From: Olavius algarvensis associated proteobacterium Delta 3
GTDB taxonomy: Bacteria; Desulfobacterota; Desulfobacteria; Desulfobacterales; CAFBRK01
Reading direction: 5' to 3'
Length of the DNA: 64,000 nt
Assembly: GCA_903231505.1 (NCBI GenBank)
Contig: CAFBRK010000141.1
Span: forward strand, 1 to 64,000
The notes beneath the pieces are model-generated. The model was not told the origin of the DNA and ran no database searches. It worked only from the letters and a program-made list of their open reading frames with translations. Made by a program: the position numbers and the translations under genes. This document shows positions 1 to 9,723 of the stretch, piece after piece; within the stretch, counting starts at the first letter, position 1, and every line of letters begins with the position of its first letter.

Positions 1-1980
1 GGCTGCCCTCCCGAAACCGGCGGCCTCCCAGCGCCGTGCCGAAATCGAGGCGGTTCCGAAAAGGTATGTTTGCCTTCCGAGCCGGTTCAATCGAAGGCTC
101 AATTCCACATCCTCCATGAGAGGGATGGCTGGAAACAACCGATACGTTGTTACCGGCACCCTGCGAAAGAACTGCACCTGATCGCCGAAATGGATTCGGA
201 GCAGGGCGGATTTCAGATCATTGGCGGCCTCCAACGCGTTGAAGCGCGGATCCGTTCCGGAGAAACAGCCACCCAGGGCGCCTCCGACGATCATCGGCTG
301 TCGTGACAACACCCGGCACATGCGTGAAAAAGATGGCGGCCGTACACGGGTGTCTGCGTGAACCACCGCAACCACATCCCCGGTGGCCTTTTTCAACCCG
401 GCGAGAATCTGCCCGCCCCGGCCGCCGCCCCTGTCCGGGGGCAGGGCATGTTCCAGTACCTGGGCGCCGGCCGCACCGGCCACGGTGGCGGTACCATCCC
501 CGGAGGCACCGTCCACCACGATGACCTCCGATACCGCCGGATCGTCAAAGACGGACCGTATGCAATCGGAGATGCCGTCGGCTTCGTTCAGGGTCGGTAT
601 AATGACGGACATTGATTGGGCCGGCAGGTGTCCCATGGGGCGCACCGCCTGCCGAAGCCCGGACCGGACATCCAGACTACACAGGAGAAGGAACGGCAGC
701 CACTCCATCGCCCAGGCCCAGGCCGGCAGGTGCCAGATACCGGTGGCCCGTTGGACGCCCAGTGTAGTAAAATATGTGCTGACGGTCAGACAGAGCACGA
801 TCCATGAGGCGGTTGGCCGGATCACCAGAAAGGGGACGATCCAGCTGAGATACCAGAAGTGGACGGTCGGCGACAGCAGGATGAGCAGTCCCATTGAAAA
901 AAAACAGCCCGAAACCGGATCGCCGGCAAACCGGGGGTTCAATCGGGGGTGAAAATACAGGCAGCCGCCCCCATAGCAGACGAGAAACAACGTCTTGCCG
1001 ATCATGGTTGCCGTCGCCAGGTCCCCGAAACCCCATCGGAGCATACCGTGGATGGGGCCATTGAAGGCAAAAGCCTCGCCGAAATGGATCAAGCCGGTGA
1101 AAACCGCTGCGGCACCCTCGTGGACAAACAGCCCGAACGGCAGCGCCGCGACGAAAACGGTGATCCAGCTCCAGTAAATGTTCTCGCGTCGCAGTAAAAA
1201 GGGGATCGCAAGAGCCGCCACGTACTTGGATTGAATTGCCAGACCGGCGACCACAAACATCCAGACCCAGGATTTGCGATCATAGAGGACAATTGCGCCC
1301 AACATAAACAGGTTGTGGATCGCATCAAAATGCCCCTGCCCGGCAAAGCTGTAGAGGATGATCGGGTTGACGGCGTAGAGAAGACTCCACCGCAGATCCA
1401 GACCGCGATGGCGCAGCATCAGAAACAACAGCACCAGGGTGCCAATGTCACATGCCAAGACAAGCAGCTTGACCGCCAGGGGGTGGTAGAATACGCCGCC
1501 GGCGGCCGCAAAAAGAAGAATGGTAAAGGGAGGATACGCGGCAGAAACGTCAGGGTGGTTGAGTTTCGGGTGATATCTGTCCCCTTCGGTCAATTCCGAT
1601 AAAGACACATGGTTCGGCGGGAAGTGATACGGGCTGATGCCCTCCCGGACCAGCCGTCCTTCCCACAGATACCGGTTGACATCGTCCGATGGCGGATGGG
1701 GAATCAGAAGCAGCCGGGCCAGCAAGGCGATACCGACAATCCATACGGTGGCCCGGGCGTCGGACAGGTGCCGGGGAAAAAGCAGAAAGACCAGCAAACC
1801 GACGGCCCAGGCGGCCCCGAATAACAACACGAAGATTCCAGCCGGTATCTCCCCCGACAGTCCCGGCACGATCAGGGGCCGGTCTCCAATGGGGCCGAAT
1901 CGTCCGCCCATCCAGCAAAGAAACATCATGAGCAGAACCGACAGCCCGAACAGGACCCCCGATCCTCTGCAGGAGGTCAT
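1..1980 (-). CDS. Fusion: polyprenol-sugar-type membrane glycosyltransferase plus GT2 glycosyltransferase (partial, 3' end outside window)
   Basis: An open frame reads without a stop from the ATG at 1980 to the window edge (660 codons). Residues 1-440 are a multi-spanning membrane protein with an early loop carrying S-D-D-V-N-R-Y-L-W-E-G-R (about 98-109), as in GT87/DUF2029-type mannosyltransferases that use polyprenyl-phosphate sugars. From about residue 457 an in-frame soluble GT2 domain starts: SVIIPTLNEAD, then VVDGASGDGT, and HADTR as the DxD-like metal site. That domain resembles the TIGR04283 (rSAM/selenodomain-associated) glycosyltransferases. The start codon overlaps the stop of the upstream GT2 gene by 4 bases (ATGA), so the two are probably translated together. 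I infer a membrane protein that builds or transfers a lipid-linked sugar; the substrate is unknown. The fusion is unusual, since the two halves are normally separate proteins. Confidence 0.8.
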   Translation of the reverse strand, partial: MTSCRGSGVLFGLSVLLMMFLCWMGGRFGPIGDRPLIVPGLSGEIPAGIFVLLFGAAWAVGLLVFLLFPRHLSDARATVWIVGIALLARLLLIPHPPSDDVNRYLWEGRLVREGISPYHFPPNHVSLSELTEGDRYHPKLNHPDVSAAYPPFTILLFAAAGGVFYHPLAVKLLVLACDIGTLVLLFLMLRHRGLDLRWSLLYAVNPIILYSFAGQGHFDAIHNLFMLGAIVLYDRKSWVWMFVVAGLAIQSKYVAALAIPFLLRRENIYWSWITVFVAALPFGLFVHEGAAAVFTGLIHFGEAFAFNGPIHGMLRWGFGDLATATMIGKTLFLVCYGGGCLYFHPRLNPRFAGDPVSGCFFSMGLLILLSPTVHFWYLSWIVPFLVIRPTASWIVLCLTVSTYFTTLGVQRATGIWHLPAWAWAMEWLPFLLLCSLDVRSGLRQAVRPMGHLPAQSMSVIIPTLNEADGISDCIRSVFDDPAVSEVIVVDGASGDGTATVAGAAGAQVLEHALPPDRGGGRGGQILAGLKKATGDVVAVVHADTRVRPPSFSRMCRVLSRQPMIVGGALGGCFSGTDPRFNALEAANDLKSALLRIHFGDQVQFFRRVPVTTYRLFPAIPLMEDVELSLRLNRLGRQTYLFGTASISARRWEAAGFGRAA

Positions 1981-3455
1981 TTTAACGATCCTGCCGCATG
2001 AACCAGGGACAGAAGGCCGACAAAGAGGAACCCGCCGGCATAAGCGAGCAGGAAGGGGCCGACCAGATATTTCCCGGCGGCCAAATATACCCCGAGCGCC
2101 CCGGCACAGTACAGGCCCATCAGCACTTCCAGCAAGGCCATCGCCGGGGGCCGAAGGGCGTAGCGCTTGATCTGCCGGTCGCCCCGCTTTGGGGTCCGGA
2201 TAAAATCGCTGTCGTGTCCGATGACGGCTTCGATCACGGCGCGAGTGTTGGACAACGCAATCCCCACGCCAACGCCCACAAGAGCCGGGAGGATGAGAAG
2301 GCGCCGGCGCCAATCCGGATAGGCCGATCGCTGACTAACTACATAGAGGCTGCTGGGAGCGGCCATGGCCGACAGAAGCACAATTCCGAGGGCGGTAAAT
2401 ACCCAGGGCGAGAAGGTGAAGCCGATCCACAGGAGCACCGGCAGCGACAAAAGGCCCGACAGCAGGATCAGTGGATGAACCAGGTAGTGGGTCATGTGAA
2501 ATACCGCCTGTATCTTCTGAAACACAGGAATCGGGGCCTCCAGAACCCGCGACAGCAGTTTTTTGGCTGTCTGGATAGAGCCCTTGGCCCACCGAAACTG
2601 CTGTCCCTTGAAGGCCCGAATGTCTTCCGGGATTTCTGCGGGCACCACCAGATCCGGCAGGAAAGCGGTGCGCCAGCCGGCAAGCTGCACCCGATAGGAA
2701 AGATCCATGTCTTCGGTGAGTGTGTTCCAATTCCAGCCGCCACCGTCCTCAATGGCCCCCCGTCGCCAGATTCCTGCCGTGCCGTTGAAGTTCATGTAGA
2801 GCCTGTTCCATGTGCGCGCGGCCTGTTCGATCATGAAGTGCCCGTCGATGCCGATAGACTGGGCCCGGGTCAACAAAGAACAATTGCGGTTCAAGTGTCC
2901 CCATCGAGCCTGCACCAATCCGATGCCGGAGTCCGCTAAAAAATTGGGCACCGTCCGCAGCAGATAGTCCTCCGGAGGCACGAAGTCGGCATCGAATATG
3001 GCAATTAATTCACCGCGAGCCTTTTTCATACCCAGGGCCAGGGCGCCGGCTTTGAAGCCGGTGCGGTCATCCCGGCGAATCACGGTGATGTCCACACCGG
3101 TCTGCCTGAGACGTTCCGCCATCCGATCGACCACCTCCCGGGTTTCATCGGTGGAATCATCAAGAACCTGGATCTCATGTCTTCCGGAAGGGTAGCGCAT
3201 TCGCGAAGCGGCCAGCATCACCCGTTCTGCCACGTTCATTTCATTGTACAACGGAATTTGAGTGGTCACCACCGGAAGATCGATGCGGCCAAGAGGATCC
3301 GGAAATCGATCCATAAGCAGTTGCTGTCGCATCTCCGCCGACTTCCGTCGCCGCTGAAACAGGAAGATCAGGACATAACAGTTGAGCCCATAGAGCATCA
3401 AAAGTGCTGCCGAGAGAACGTAGATGACAAGAAGAATATTTGCAGCCCAATTCAC
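1977..3455 (-). CDS. Membrane GT2 glycosyltransferase, cellulose-synthase-like
   Basis: 492 residues from a GTG start. An N-terminal membrane segment (about 5-30) is followed by a GT-A domain with the processive beta-glycosyltransferase signature: DDSTDET (99-105), DAD (155-157), TED (247-249) and Q-Q-F-R-W (285-289). Several hydrophobic segments follow to the C terminus. This D,D,D,QxxRW layout is that of BcsA/CslA-type synthases, which polymerise sugars from nucleotide-sugars and extrude them through their own membrane channel. No PilZ domain is visible. AGGA lies about 13 bases before the GTG. It overlaps the fusion glycosyltransferase by 4 bases and they likely form an operon. The polymer made cannot be read from sequence; a beta-linked hexose polymer is the family expectation. 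Confidence 0.85.
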   Translation of the reverse strand: MNWAANILLVIYVLSAALLMLYGLNCYVLIFLFQRRRKSAEMRQQLLMDRFPDPLGRIDLPVVTTQIPLYNEMNVAERVMLAASRMRYPSGRHEIQVLDDSTDETREVVDRMAERLRQTGVDITVIRRDDRTGFKAGALALGMKKARGELIAIFDADFVPPEDYLLRTVPNFLADSGIGLVQARWGHLNRNCSLLTRAQSIGIDGHFMIEQAARTWNRLYMNFNGTAGIWRRGAIEDGGGWNWNTLTEDMDLSYRVQLAGWRTAFLPDLVVPAEIPEDIRAFKGQQFRWAKGSIQTAKKLLSRVLEAPIPVFQKIQAVFHMTHYLVHPLILLSGLLSLPVLLWIGFTFSPWVFTALGIVLLSAMAAPSSLYVVSQRSAYPDWRRRLLILPALVGVGVGIALSNTRAVIEAVIGHDSDFIRTPKRGDRQIKRYALRPPAMALLEVLMGLYCAGALGVYLAAGKYLVGPFLLAYAGGFLFVGLLSLVHAAGSLK

Positions 3456-3834
3456 GATGCGATGTATGTTTCCTGTGGTTCGTTTTCAGGGGAAACGATA
3501 AAAGAAAGGCGACACGCGCACGTAACATCGTTGTACGATTTTCTGAAATGTGCCGATGTCGCTCACAGGCTAAAAGATTTACCCGCCTTCATTGTAGCAG
3601 CTAAAATTTAGTTCCCGGCAGCCCCGCTGGGCGGAACTTCCACTCCGCTCCACTACGCTGCAGGGAATTCTTAAGTTAAAAGTATTCATGAAACACATTC
3701 AAGAGAATTCGTCCTTCCTCCGGCGGCTGCCGGAATTCCATTCCGAAACCAAACTTTCAGTCCGGTGCCTACCTTCTATCGGAACATATTCATGGTAACC
3801 GCTATTAACGGGCAGGTACCGGAACGAACGGATG
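3456..3834. repeat. Intergenic region with dispersed-repeat fragments
   Basis: No gene is seen here. The stretch 3528-3700 resembles the livH-livM gap at 55600-55800: both hold a GATTTT-TGAAA segment, then CGATGTCGCTCA and further on GCTGCAGGG. At 3773-3807 lies one terminal repeat of the MITE-like family (CGGAACAT, then GGTAACCGCTATTA), without a recognisable partner. The likely reading is old mobile-repeat debris between the 5' end of the glycosyltransferase operon and the 3' end of rpiA. Confidence 0.5.
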
Positions 3835-4539
3835 TCACGTCAGATGACGGATGCCGTCGCTGCCCGCTACGATAAGGTCTGTGGCCAGTTCCAAAAACAA
3901 GCCGTGCGCCATAATTGCAGCCCGGGCGTTGAGTTTCAGATCAAGGCCGGCAGGATCCCCGATCGGTCCAAATGCGGCATCCAAAATAAGATTGTCGTTG
4001 TCGGTCCGTCGGGGCGCCTGGTTTTGATCCACCCGCAGGGAGACCCGAGCGCCAAGGGCCTCCAGAAAGTCGGTTTCGACCTGCCAGGCAAAAGGAATCA
4101 CCTCCACCGGCAATGCCCATTGGGTTCCCAGCCGGGTCGAGCACTTGCTATCATCGACGACGAAAATGTTTCGCCGGCTGGCCTGGGCGACGACTTTCTC
4201 ACGGAGCAACGCACCGCCACCGCCTTTAATGAGATTCAATGAGTCGTCGACCTCGTCTGCGCCGTCAATGGTGAGATCAAGGATCGGCCGATCATTGAGG
4301 GTGGTCAGGGGGATACCTAATTCCTGCGCCTGCTTCTCCGTCCGCAACGATGTGGGCACCCCCACGACGCGCTCCAGATTCCCCTGACGAAGTCGCAGGG
4401 CGATCGCCTCGAGAACAAACCGTACAGTGCTGCCGGTGCCCAGTCCGACGACCATCCCGGATGCCACAAAACCGGCCGCCCGGTAGGCGGCCTGTCGCTT
4501 AAATGCTATCGTATCATCTTTGGCCATTCTATTGTTCAA
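3835..4539 (-). CDS. rpiA: Ribose-5-phosphate isomerase A
   Basis: Interconverts ribose 5-phosphate and ribulose 5-phosphate in the pentose phosphate pathway (cytoplasm). The 234 residues match the family's usual length. Visible motifs: GLGTGST phosphate loop (32-38), DGADEVD (92-98) and KGGGGALLREK (105-115). The acidic and lysine residues D92, D95, K105 and E114 line up with E. coli RpiA D81, D84, K94 and E103. It is the last gene of the sugar-phosphate operon, separated from tal-pgi by a tandem-repeat cassette of about 270 bp. Two start codons (ATG 4539 and ATG 4527) are possible; neither has a strong Shine-Dalgarno sequence. Confidence 0.93.
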   Translation of the reverse strand: MNNRMAKDDTIAFKRQAAYRAAGFVASGMVVGLGTGSTVRFVLEAIALRLRQGNLERVVGVPTSLRTEKQAQELGIPLTTLNDRPILDLTIDGADEVDDSLNLIKGGGGALLREKVVAQASRRNIFVVDDSKCSTRLGTQWALPVEVIPFAWQVETDFLEALGARVSLRVDQNQAPRRTDNDNLILDAAFGPIGDPAGLDLKLNARAAIMAHGLFLELATDLIVAGSDGIRHLT

Positions 4540-4552
4540 TGGGTGTTTGCGT

Positions 4553-4813
4553 ACCGTTTGCCGGTTTGCCGGTTTGCCGGTATAGCCGGTTTCGCCGGTT
4601 GGCCGGTTGGCCCGTTGGCCGGTTTACCCGGTTGCCGACAACCTGTATCTTGCATCCTGCATCCCGCCAGCATCCAGTATCCAGTATCCTGCATCCCGCC
4701 AGCATCCAGTATCCAGTATCCTGCATCCCGCCAGCATCCAGTATCCAGTATCCAGCATCCAGCATCCAGTATCCAGCATCCAGTATCCAGTATCCAGCAT
4801 CCAGCATCCAGCG
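4553..4813. repeat. Composite tandem-repeat cassette 1 (tal-pgi / rpiA gap)
   Basis: Two arrays sit side by side. 4555-4633 is a run of 8-9-base units of the GCCGGTTTG / GCCCGTTGG type. A short core follows (ACCCGGTTGCCGACAACC at about 4626), then 4641-4812 is a heptamer array of ATCCAGT / ATCCAGC units with ATCCTGC variants. The same layout and core recur at 7678-7915 and 15225-15378. The 7-base unit keeps several reading frames open, which produces spurious ORFs of repeating peptide on both strands. Confidence 0.85.
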
Positions 4814-4817
4814 AAAC

Positions 4818-7634
4818 CTATTCCAGCGCCGCCGTCAACCGTTCCAGCGCCTCCTGAAAGTCCCCTTCGACGTGTATGCGCAGCACCCGGCGACGGCCGT
4901 CGAGCAGGGCCTGACGGTCTCCCAGCGCCTGGGCAGTGATCAGGACACCGAATGTCATGTGGGATGCGCGGTCACCGGCCTGATCCGGAATATCCGCGTC
5001 CTCGGGATAATCAGTGGTGATCTGAATAAAGAGCCCCTTGCCGGCATCCCCTTTGTGGAGCTGCCCAGTGGAATGCAGAAATCGCGGCCCGTAACCGATG
5101 GTCGTGGCCAGGCGGGTGGATTTCTGGATGCGCGTGCGCAGCTCCTGGAGGGCGGCGTCCATCTCCGGTGTCGGATGCACGTAGGCCTGTATGGACACGT
5201 AGCTGCGGCCGGTCGCCATATCGTCTCCGGGATCCGCGGCATCCAAAAAATCTCTCAGCGCGGTTTCCGGCTGTGACACGGCGCCGCCGGCATAGATCCG
5301 GATGCCGTTACCATCATAATCCGGAGAGGGCTCCGGGAGTGTCCCCTTTTCCTGGTAGGCGGCCATCATCTCGCGGGCCAGGATCTTTGCCGATTCCACA
5401 TTCGGCTGGTCAAAAGGATTGATCCCCAGGCGGCGTCCGGCGATCACCGTGGCCATCTCCCACCTGAAAAACTCCCCGCACACATCATACACATCTCTCA
5501 GGCGAATCTGTACCACCGGATACCCGGCCGTCGCCAGCGCCCGGACCTCATCGTCCCGGGCGTTATCGCCGTCCAGTTTCAAAACCACAAACAGCCGATC
5601 CTGCCCGTAGGTCTCGGGCCCCAGCACCGCTTCACCCTCCACCGGCAGTATCTCGCGCCCCTCCTTTCCGGTGCTTTCGGCGATAAGCTGTTCAGCCCAG
5701 GCACCGAACGGCCGCAGGGGCTCGGAGGTGATAAGGGTCACTTTGTCGCGCCCGGCCACAGCCAGCTCTCCCATGGCGGCCCCGAGCCATGCGGCGGTGT
5801 TGTCACTGCCGGGGTCAGCGGCATGGCCGGCCATGGCAGCGGCACGGGCCAGAATCCGTTTCAGGTCGATCCCGAGCAAGGCCGCCGGGACCAGGCCGAA
5901 AAAGGAGAGGGCCGAATACCGCCCTCCGATGTTCGGATCGTTGCGAAAAACCTTCCGGAAGTTGAGCTCTTCTGCCATCGCCTCCAGCCCGCTGTCCGGA
6001 TCGGTGACGGCACAGAAATGGCGCCCGACCCGGTCCGGGCCCACGTCAGCCAGGACCGCCGTATAGAAGTACTTCATAAAGGAGATGGTTTCGATGGTCC
6101 CGCCGGACTTGGTCGAGACGATGAACAGCGTTTTGGATGGATCGAGGCGGCGCTGCTTTTCGAGCACCGAACCCGGATCCGTGCTGTCGAGAACCGTCAC
6201 GTCCAGATATCCCTCGGCGACACCGAATATGTTTCGAAACACTTCCGGAGCCAGACTGGAACCGCCCATGCCGAGCAGGAGCCCATGGGTGAACCCCTCG
6301 CTGCGGATGTCATCGACAAACGCCTCGATGTCCCCAATGGCGTCCGCCATAACCCGCGGGCTGTCCAGCCAACCCAGCCGATTGGTAATTTCGGTGGGTT
6401 CGGGTTTCCATACTGTATAATCATGGGCTCCGATGCGGCGGATGACATCCTCTTCGACCAGCCCCGCCAAGTTCTTCCGGACCGCTGTGTCGAACGGCCC
6501 CAGTTTTTCGGAGGTGCTGGAGGACAGATACTGGAGATCCTCCTTTTTTTGGGCAATACTGGCCATCAACGACCGGAAGGGGCGGGCAAATGCGTCGACC
6601 CCCTCATTCTGCAACTTCTGTGTGACATCTTCAAGCCGGATGCCCAAATCCGCCAGTCGGTCGAGACGGGACCGGGCTTCTTTGACTCCGGCGGTCAGCG
6701 TCCCATGGACCCTGCCGTGATCGGCAAACGCTTTCAGGGTCGACGGAGGAAGTGTGTTCACCGTATCCGGCCCGATCAATTCGTCCACATAGAGGGTGTC
6801 TGGATAAGCGGGATTTTTAGTGCCCGTGCTGGCCCAGAGCACCCGCTGCACCTGCGCTCCTTGCCCCGCCAAGCGATCCCACCGGTCTCCAGAAAATATG
6901 TTCTGAAAACGGGCATAGGCCACCTTGCCATTGGCAATGGCGATGGTGCCTTGAAGGTCGCTGTTTCCGATGGCTTCGAGGGCGGCATCTACCGCAGTGT
7001 CCACCCGGCTCACAAAAAAGGAAGCCACGGAGGCGACCCGATCGACCCCGTGGCCGCCGTCCACGGTCGGCCCGGTTTCGGCCAGCCGCTCCAGTCCGGA
7101 AAGGTACGCATCCGCGACGGCGGCGTAATTATCCACTCCGAAAATGAGGGTCACATTGACGTTCACGCCGTATCCGATCAGTTCGGCAATCGCGGGAATC
7201 CCGGCCGGTGTGGCCGGGACCTTGATCATGACATTGGGTCGGGCCACCGTGGTAAACAGCCGGATGGCCTCGGTCACGGTGCCGTGGGTATCGTTGGCCA
7301 GTTCGGGGCTCACCTCCAGGCTGACGTACCCATCGTACCCGTCGGTGTCGTCATATACCGATCTCAGAACATCCGCCGCCATTTGAATATCGACGATGGC
7401 CAGGCTTTCATAGATCGCCTCCACCGATGTGTCTTCGGCAATCAGAGCCTTGATGGCCGGGTCATAGTCGCTGCTTCCGGCAATGGCCTTTTCAAAGATG
7501 GCCGGATTGGACGTGACCCCGCGAACGCCCTGGGCCACCAGTGACGCAAGCTCGCCGGACGTGATCAGGGACCGCCGGATATAGTCATACCAGACGGATT
7601 GGCCTTGGGTTGCCAACGCTTCGAGTTTGGTCAT
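4818..7634 (-). CDS. tal-pgi: Bifunctional transaldolase / glucose-6-phosphate isomerase
   Basis: 938 residues combining two enzymes of central sugar metabolism. Residues 1 to about 365 are a transaldolase: [13 protein letters not shown] near the N terminus and the Schiff-base lysine K138 in VMIKVPAT. Residues from about 375 to the end are a phosphoglucose isomerase: [10 protein letters not shown] and the sugar-phosphate loop STKSGGT. Natural Tal-Pgi fusions of this size are known in several bacteria. The fusion would link fructose-6-phosphate from the non-oxidative branch straight back to glucose-6-phosphate, allowing cyclic oxidation of hexose with the neighbouring zwf, pgl and gnd. It lies between glk and rpiA, with repeat cassettes on both sides. 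The ATG at 7634 opens at the expected N terminus ([11 protein letters not shown]). Confidence 0.93.
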   Translation of the reverse strand: MTKLEALATQGQSVWYDYIRRSLITSGELASLVAQGVRGVTSNPAIFEKAIAGSSDYDPAIKALIAEDTSVEAIYESLAIVDIQMAADVLRSVYDDTDGYDGYVSLEVSPELANDTHGTVTEAIRLFTTVARPNVMIKVPATPAGIPAIAELIGYGVNVNVTLIFGVDNYAAVADAYLSGLERLAETGPTVDGGHGVDRVASVASFFVSRVDTAVDAALEAIGNSDLQGTIAIANGKVAYARFQNIFSGDRWDRLAGQGAQVQRVLWASTGTKNPAYPDTLYVDELIGPDTVNTLPPSTLKAFADHGRVHGTLTAGVKEARSRLDRLADLGIRLEDVTQKLQNEGVDAFARPFRSLMASIAQKKEDLQYLSSSTSEKLGPFDTAVRKNLAGLVEEDVIRRIGAHDYTVWKPEPTEITNRLGWLDSPRVMADAIGDIEAFVDDIRSEGFTHGLLLGMGGSSLAPEVFRNIFGVAEGYLDVTVLDSTDPGSVLEKQRRLDPSKTLFIVSTKSGGTIETISFMKYFYTAVLADVGPDRVGRHFCAVTDPDSGLEAMAEELNFRKVFRNDPNIGGRYSALSFFGLVPAALLGIDLKRILARAAAMAGHAADPGSDNTAAWLGAAMGELAVAGRDKVTLITSEPLRPFGAWAEQLIAESTGKEGREILPVEGEAVLGPETYGQDRLFVVLKLDGDNARDDEVRALATAGYPVVQIRLRDVYDVCGEFFRWEMATVIAGRRLGINPFDQPNVESAKILAREMMAAYQEKGTLPEPSPDYDGNGIRIYAGGAVSQPETALRDFLDAADPGDDMATGRSYVSIQAYVHPTPEMDAALQELRTRIQKSTRLATTIGYGPRFLHSTGQLHKGDAGKGLFIQITTDYPEDADIPDQAGDRASHMTFGVLITAQALGDRQALLDGRRRVLRIHVEGDFQEALERLTAALE

Positions 7635-7677
7635 TTTTCATCACCTGTAAAAGAGGTTTGTCGGTTTGTAACATCGG

Positions 7678-7915
7678 GTCCCGTGGGCCCGTTCGCCCGT
7701 GGGCCAGTTGGCCGGTTTAGCCGGTTTGCCGATTTACCCGGTTGCCGACAACCTGTATCTTGCATCCTGCATCTTGTATCCCGCCAGCATCCAGCATCCA
7801 GCATCCAGCATCCAGTATCCAGAATCCTGCATCCAGTATCCAGTATCCAGTATCCAGTATCCAGTATCCAGCATCCAGAATCCAGAATCCTGTATCTTGT
7901 ATCCTGAATCCAGTC
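7678..7915. repeat. Composite tandem-repeat cassette 2 (glk / tal-pgi gap)
   Basis: 7678-7735 is a run of GCCCGTTCG / GCCGGTTTA-type units. The shared core ACCCGGTTGCCGACAACC follows from about 7736. 7752-7914 is a heptamer array of ATCCAGT/ATCCAGC with ATCCAGA and ATCTTGT variants. It ends immediately before the glk stop codon, so the cassette fills the whole gap between the two genes. Same architecture as 4553-4813. Confidence 0.85.
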
Positions 7916-7916
7916 C

Positions 7917-8906
7917 CTATTCCATCGCGCCGATGGCCGCCCCCAGTAGTGCCGCCCGATCATTCAGGATAATCTTGACGGCGGTCTTTTCCATCATCGA
8001 TGTAAATCGTCCCTTCCGGGTGAAGGCCTCCTGAAACGGGCCGTCCAGGATGACAGACCGGATTCGGGGCGGTATCCCGCCGCCCAGGTACACTCCGCCA
8101 AAGGCCATTCCGGTCAGGGCGAAATCACCGGAAAGGGCACCCAGGATGGTCACGAAACGATCGAGCGCCGCAACGGCAATCGGCGTTTTACGAAGCAGCG
8201 CCGCATCGGAAATTGCCCTTGCCGGATCTCCGCTCGCCCTGGCAGCCGCCAGCCAGCGAGGCTCCCGGTATCGAACGGAATCTTTCAACCACTGAAATAT
8301 GTTTACCAGTCCCTGTCCGGACAGCACACGTTCCGCACTGACATGGCCGAACGTTGACCGGAGGTGTTGCCACAAATCGATCTCGTCGTCATCGCCGGGA
8401 GCAAAGCCGGCGTGTCCCCCCTCCGAGGCGACGGGTATATGGCGCCCGTTGTCGGCGATGAGCAGCGCCAGGCCGAGCCCGGTTCCCGGGGCGACCAGGG
8501 CCATATTCCCGGATTTTTGAATCCGATTCGGGTTTACCGAGGCCACCTCCCGGGGATTCAGCACCGGCACCGCCATGGCAGTGGCGACCAGATCATTGAC
8601 AAGGCGCACTTTCGGCCAATCGAACCGTCGTTGAATCGCCCCTTCCGAAACGAGCCAGGGAAGGTTGGTGGTTCGGCTGCGCCCTCCCACCACCGGGCCG
8701 GCAATGCCGAAACAGGCACCCGCCACCGGATAGTCCGGATGCCGCTCCATGAACAGCGCCAGGATCGTCTCCAGATCGCTGAACTCCCGACTTGGAAACG
8801 ATGCCGAATACACAAGCCTGGGCCGGGCGCGACCCGGAAGAAAACAACCGAGATTGGTTTTGGTGCCGCCGATATCCCCGGCGATATACCATTTATCCGT
8901 TGTCAT
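7917..8906 (-). CDS. glk: Glucokinase
   Basis: Phosphorylates glucose with ATP to glucose-6-phosphate. 329 residues, normal for the bacterial Glk (PF02685) family. The N terminus holds the ATP-binding GDIGGTKTNLG; further on are GTGLGLA and the C-terminal GGVYLGGGIPP, the last two of the usual phosphate and adenosine loops. The gene starts inside the end of pgl (14-base overlap), pointing to translational coupling with the lactonase gene. Its product feeds the glucose-6-phosphate dehydrogenase encoded upstream. Its presence implies that the organism can use free glucose or recycles glucose from a storage polymer. Confidence 0.92.
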   Translation of the reverse strand: MTTDKWYIAGDIGGTKTNLGCFLPGRARPRLVYSASFPSREFSDLETILALFMERHPDYPVAGACFGIAGPVVGGRSRTTNLPWLVSEGAIQRRFDWPKVRLVNDLVATAMAVPVLNPREVASVNPNRIQKSGNMALVAPGTGLGLALLIADNGRHIPVASEGGHAGFAPGDDDEIDLWQHLRSTFGHVSAERVLSGQGLVNIFQWLKDSVRYREPRWLAAARASGDPARAISDAALLRKTPIAVAALDRFVTILGALSGDFALTGMAFGGVYLGGGIPPRIRSVILDGPFQEAFTRKGRFTSMMEKTAVKIILNDRAALLGAAIGAME

Positions 8907-9648
8907 GGCCGCCCCTTTCCGGAAGCAGGGATGCGGCCGCGCGATCCAGGAGCCAGGTCAGGGATCCGGATGTCGGCTCGACATAATGAGCCGGGAGCAT
9001 CGGCGGTTCCCTTGTGTAAATCCGTCGCACCATGTCCGCTTTTCCGGAGCCCGATACCAGCACCCCGACATTCCTCGCGCTGTTCAAAACATTGTAGTTG
9101 AGCGTCAACCGCGCCACGTTCGGATTTCCGCCGTGGACGGCGATCACCCAGGGAGCTTCGCCGGAGCTGCCCGGGGAACTCCCCGGGAACAGACTGGCCG
9201 TATGGCCGTCCGGCCCCAGGCCGAGGACAATGAGATCGAATTTGGGGAGCGATAAGGGGCCAAAAAAATCCGCAAGTCGACGCCGATAGGCGCCGGCCCC
9301 ATCTGCGGGACCCAGGTCCACCGGCATGGGACTCAGGTTGGCTTCTGGAATCGGAATACGCGACAAAAAATCTTCACGGGCGGTGCCGAAGTTGCTCTCC
9401 GGGTGATCGTAGGGCAGGAGGCGCTCATCCACCCAGAACAGATGGGTTTGGGACCACGGCATTTCAGAGAGGAACGGTTCCCGTGCCAGGAGGCGATGCA
9501 TTCCCCGGGGGGAGGAGCCGCCGGAGATGGCAGCGGTAAAACGATTTCGGGTTCGTACACTCTCTTTTGCACTCCTGAGAAAGTATTCGGCGCCGTCTGC
9601 AGCCAGTTCATCGGCATCTTTGGCAATGTGCAGGGCCGTTTCCATCAC
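8893..9648 (-). CDS. pgl: 6-phosphogluconolactonase
   Basis: Hydrolyses 6-phosphogluconolactone to 6-phosphogluconate, the second step of the oxidative pentose phosphate pathway. 251 residues with family features: SGGSSPRGMHRLLA near the N terminus, the VDERLLPYDHPESNFG segment and LGLGPDGHTASLFPG, the hallmark of the DevB/Pgl type within the glucosamine-6-phosphate isomerase fold. It sits between tkt and glk, overlapping glk by 14 bases. A gap of about 75 bases separates it from the tkt stop codon. Confidence 0.93.
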   Translation of the reverse strand: MMETALHIAKDADELAADGAEYFLRSAKESVRTRNRFTAAISGGSSPRGMHRLLAREPFLSEMPWSQTHLFWVDERLLPYDHPESNFGTAREDFLSRIPIPEANLSPMPVDLGPADGAGAYRRRLADFFGPLSLPKFDLIVLGLGPDGHTASLFPGSSPGSSGEAPWVIAVHGGNPNVARLTLNYNVLNSARNVGVLVSGSGKADMVRRIYTREPPMLPAHYVEPTSGSLTWLLDRAAASLLPERGGHDNG

Positions 9649-9723
9649 ATGGTTTCCCCCTGTTGGGTGTCAAGACATCGCCGGACGTTTGCCGGTAGCG
9701 GTAAACGCTGAAATGTAGATCTC

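Noticed and set aside
1998-2939. 313-codon plus-strand ORF over the glycosyltransferase gene
   Set aside because: Antisense shadow of the GT2 domain with DAD, TED and QxxRW.
4529-4857. ORFs on both strands with repeating peptides (for example [14 protein letters not shown]) over cassette 1, and similar ORFs at 7631-7972 and 15080-15488
   Set aside because: They are products of the 7-base repeat, which stays open in several frames. No ribosome sites, and the peptides only mirror the DNA period.
5823-7544. 573-codon plus-strand ORF over tal-pgi
   Set aside because: Antisense shadow of a well-identified enzyme gene; no family features.
4641-7914. CRISPR array
   Set aside because: Units are 7 bases and contiguous, without spacers; no cas genes nearby.
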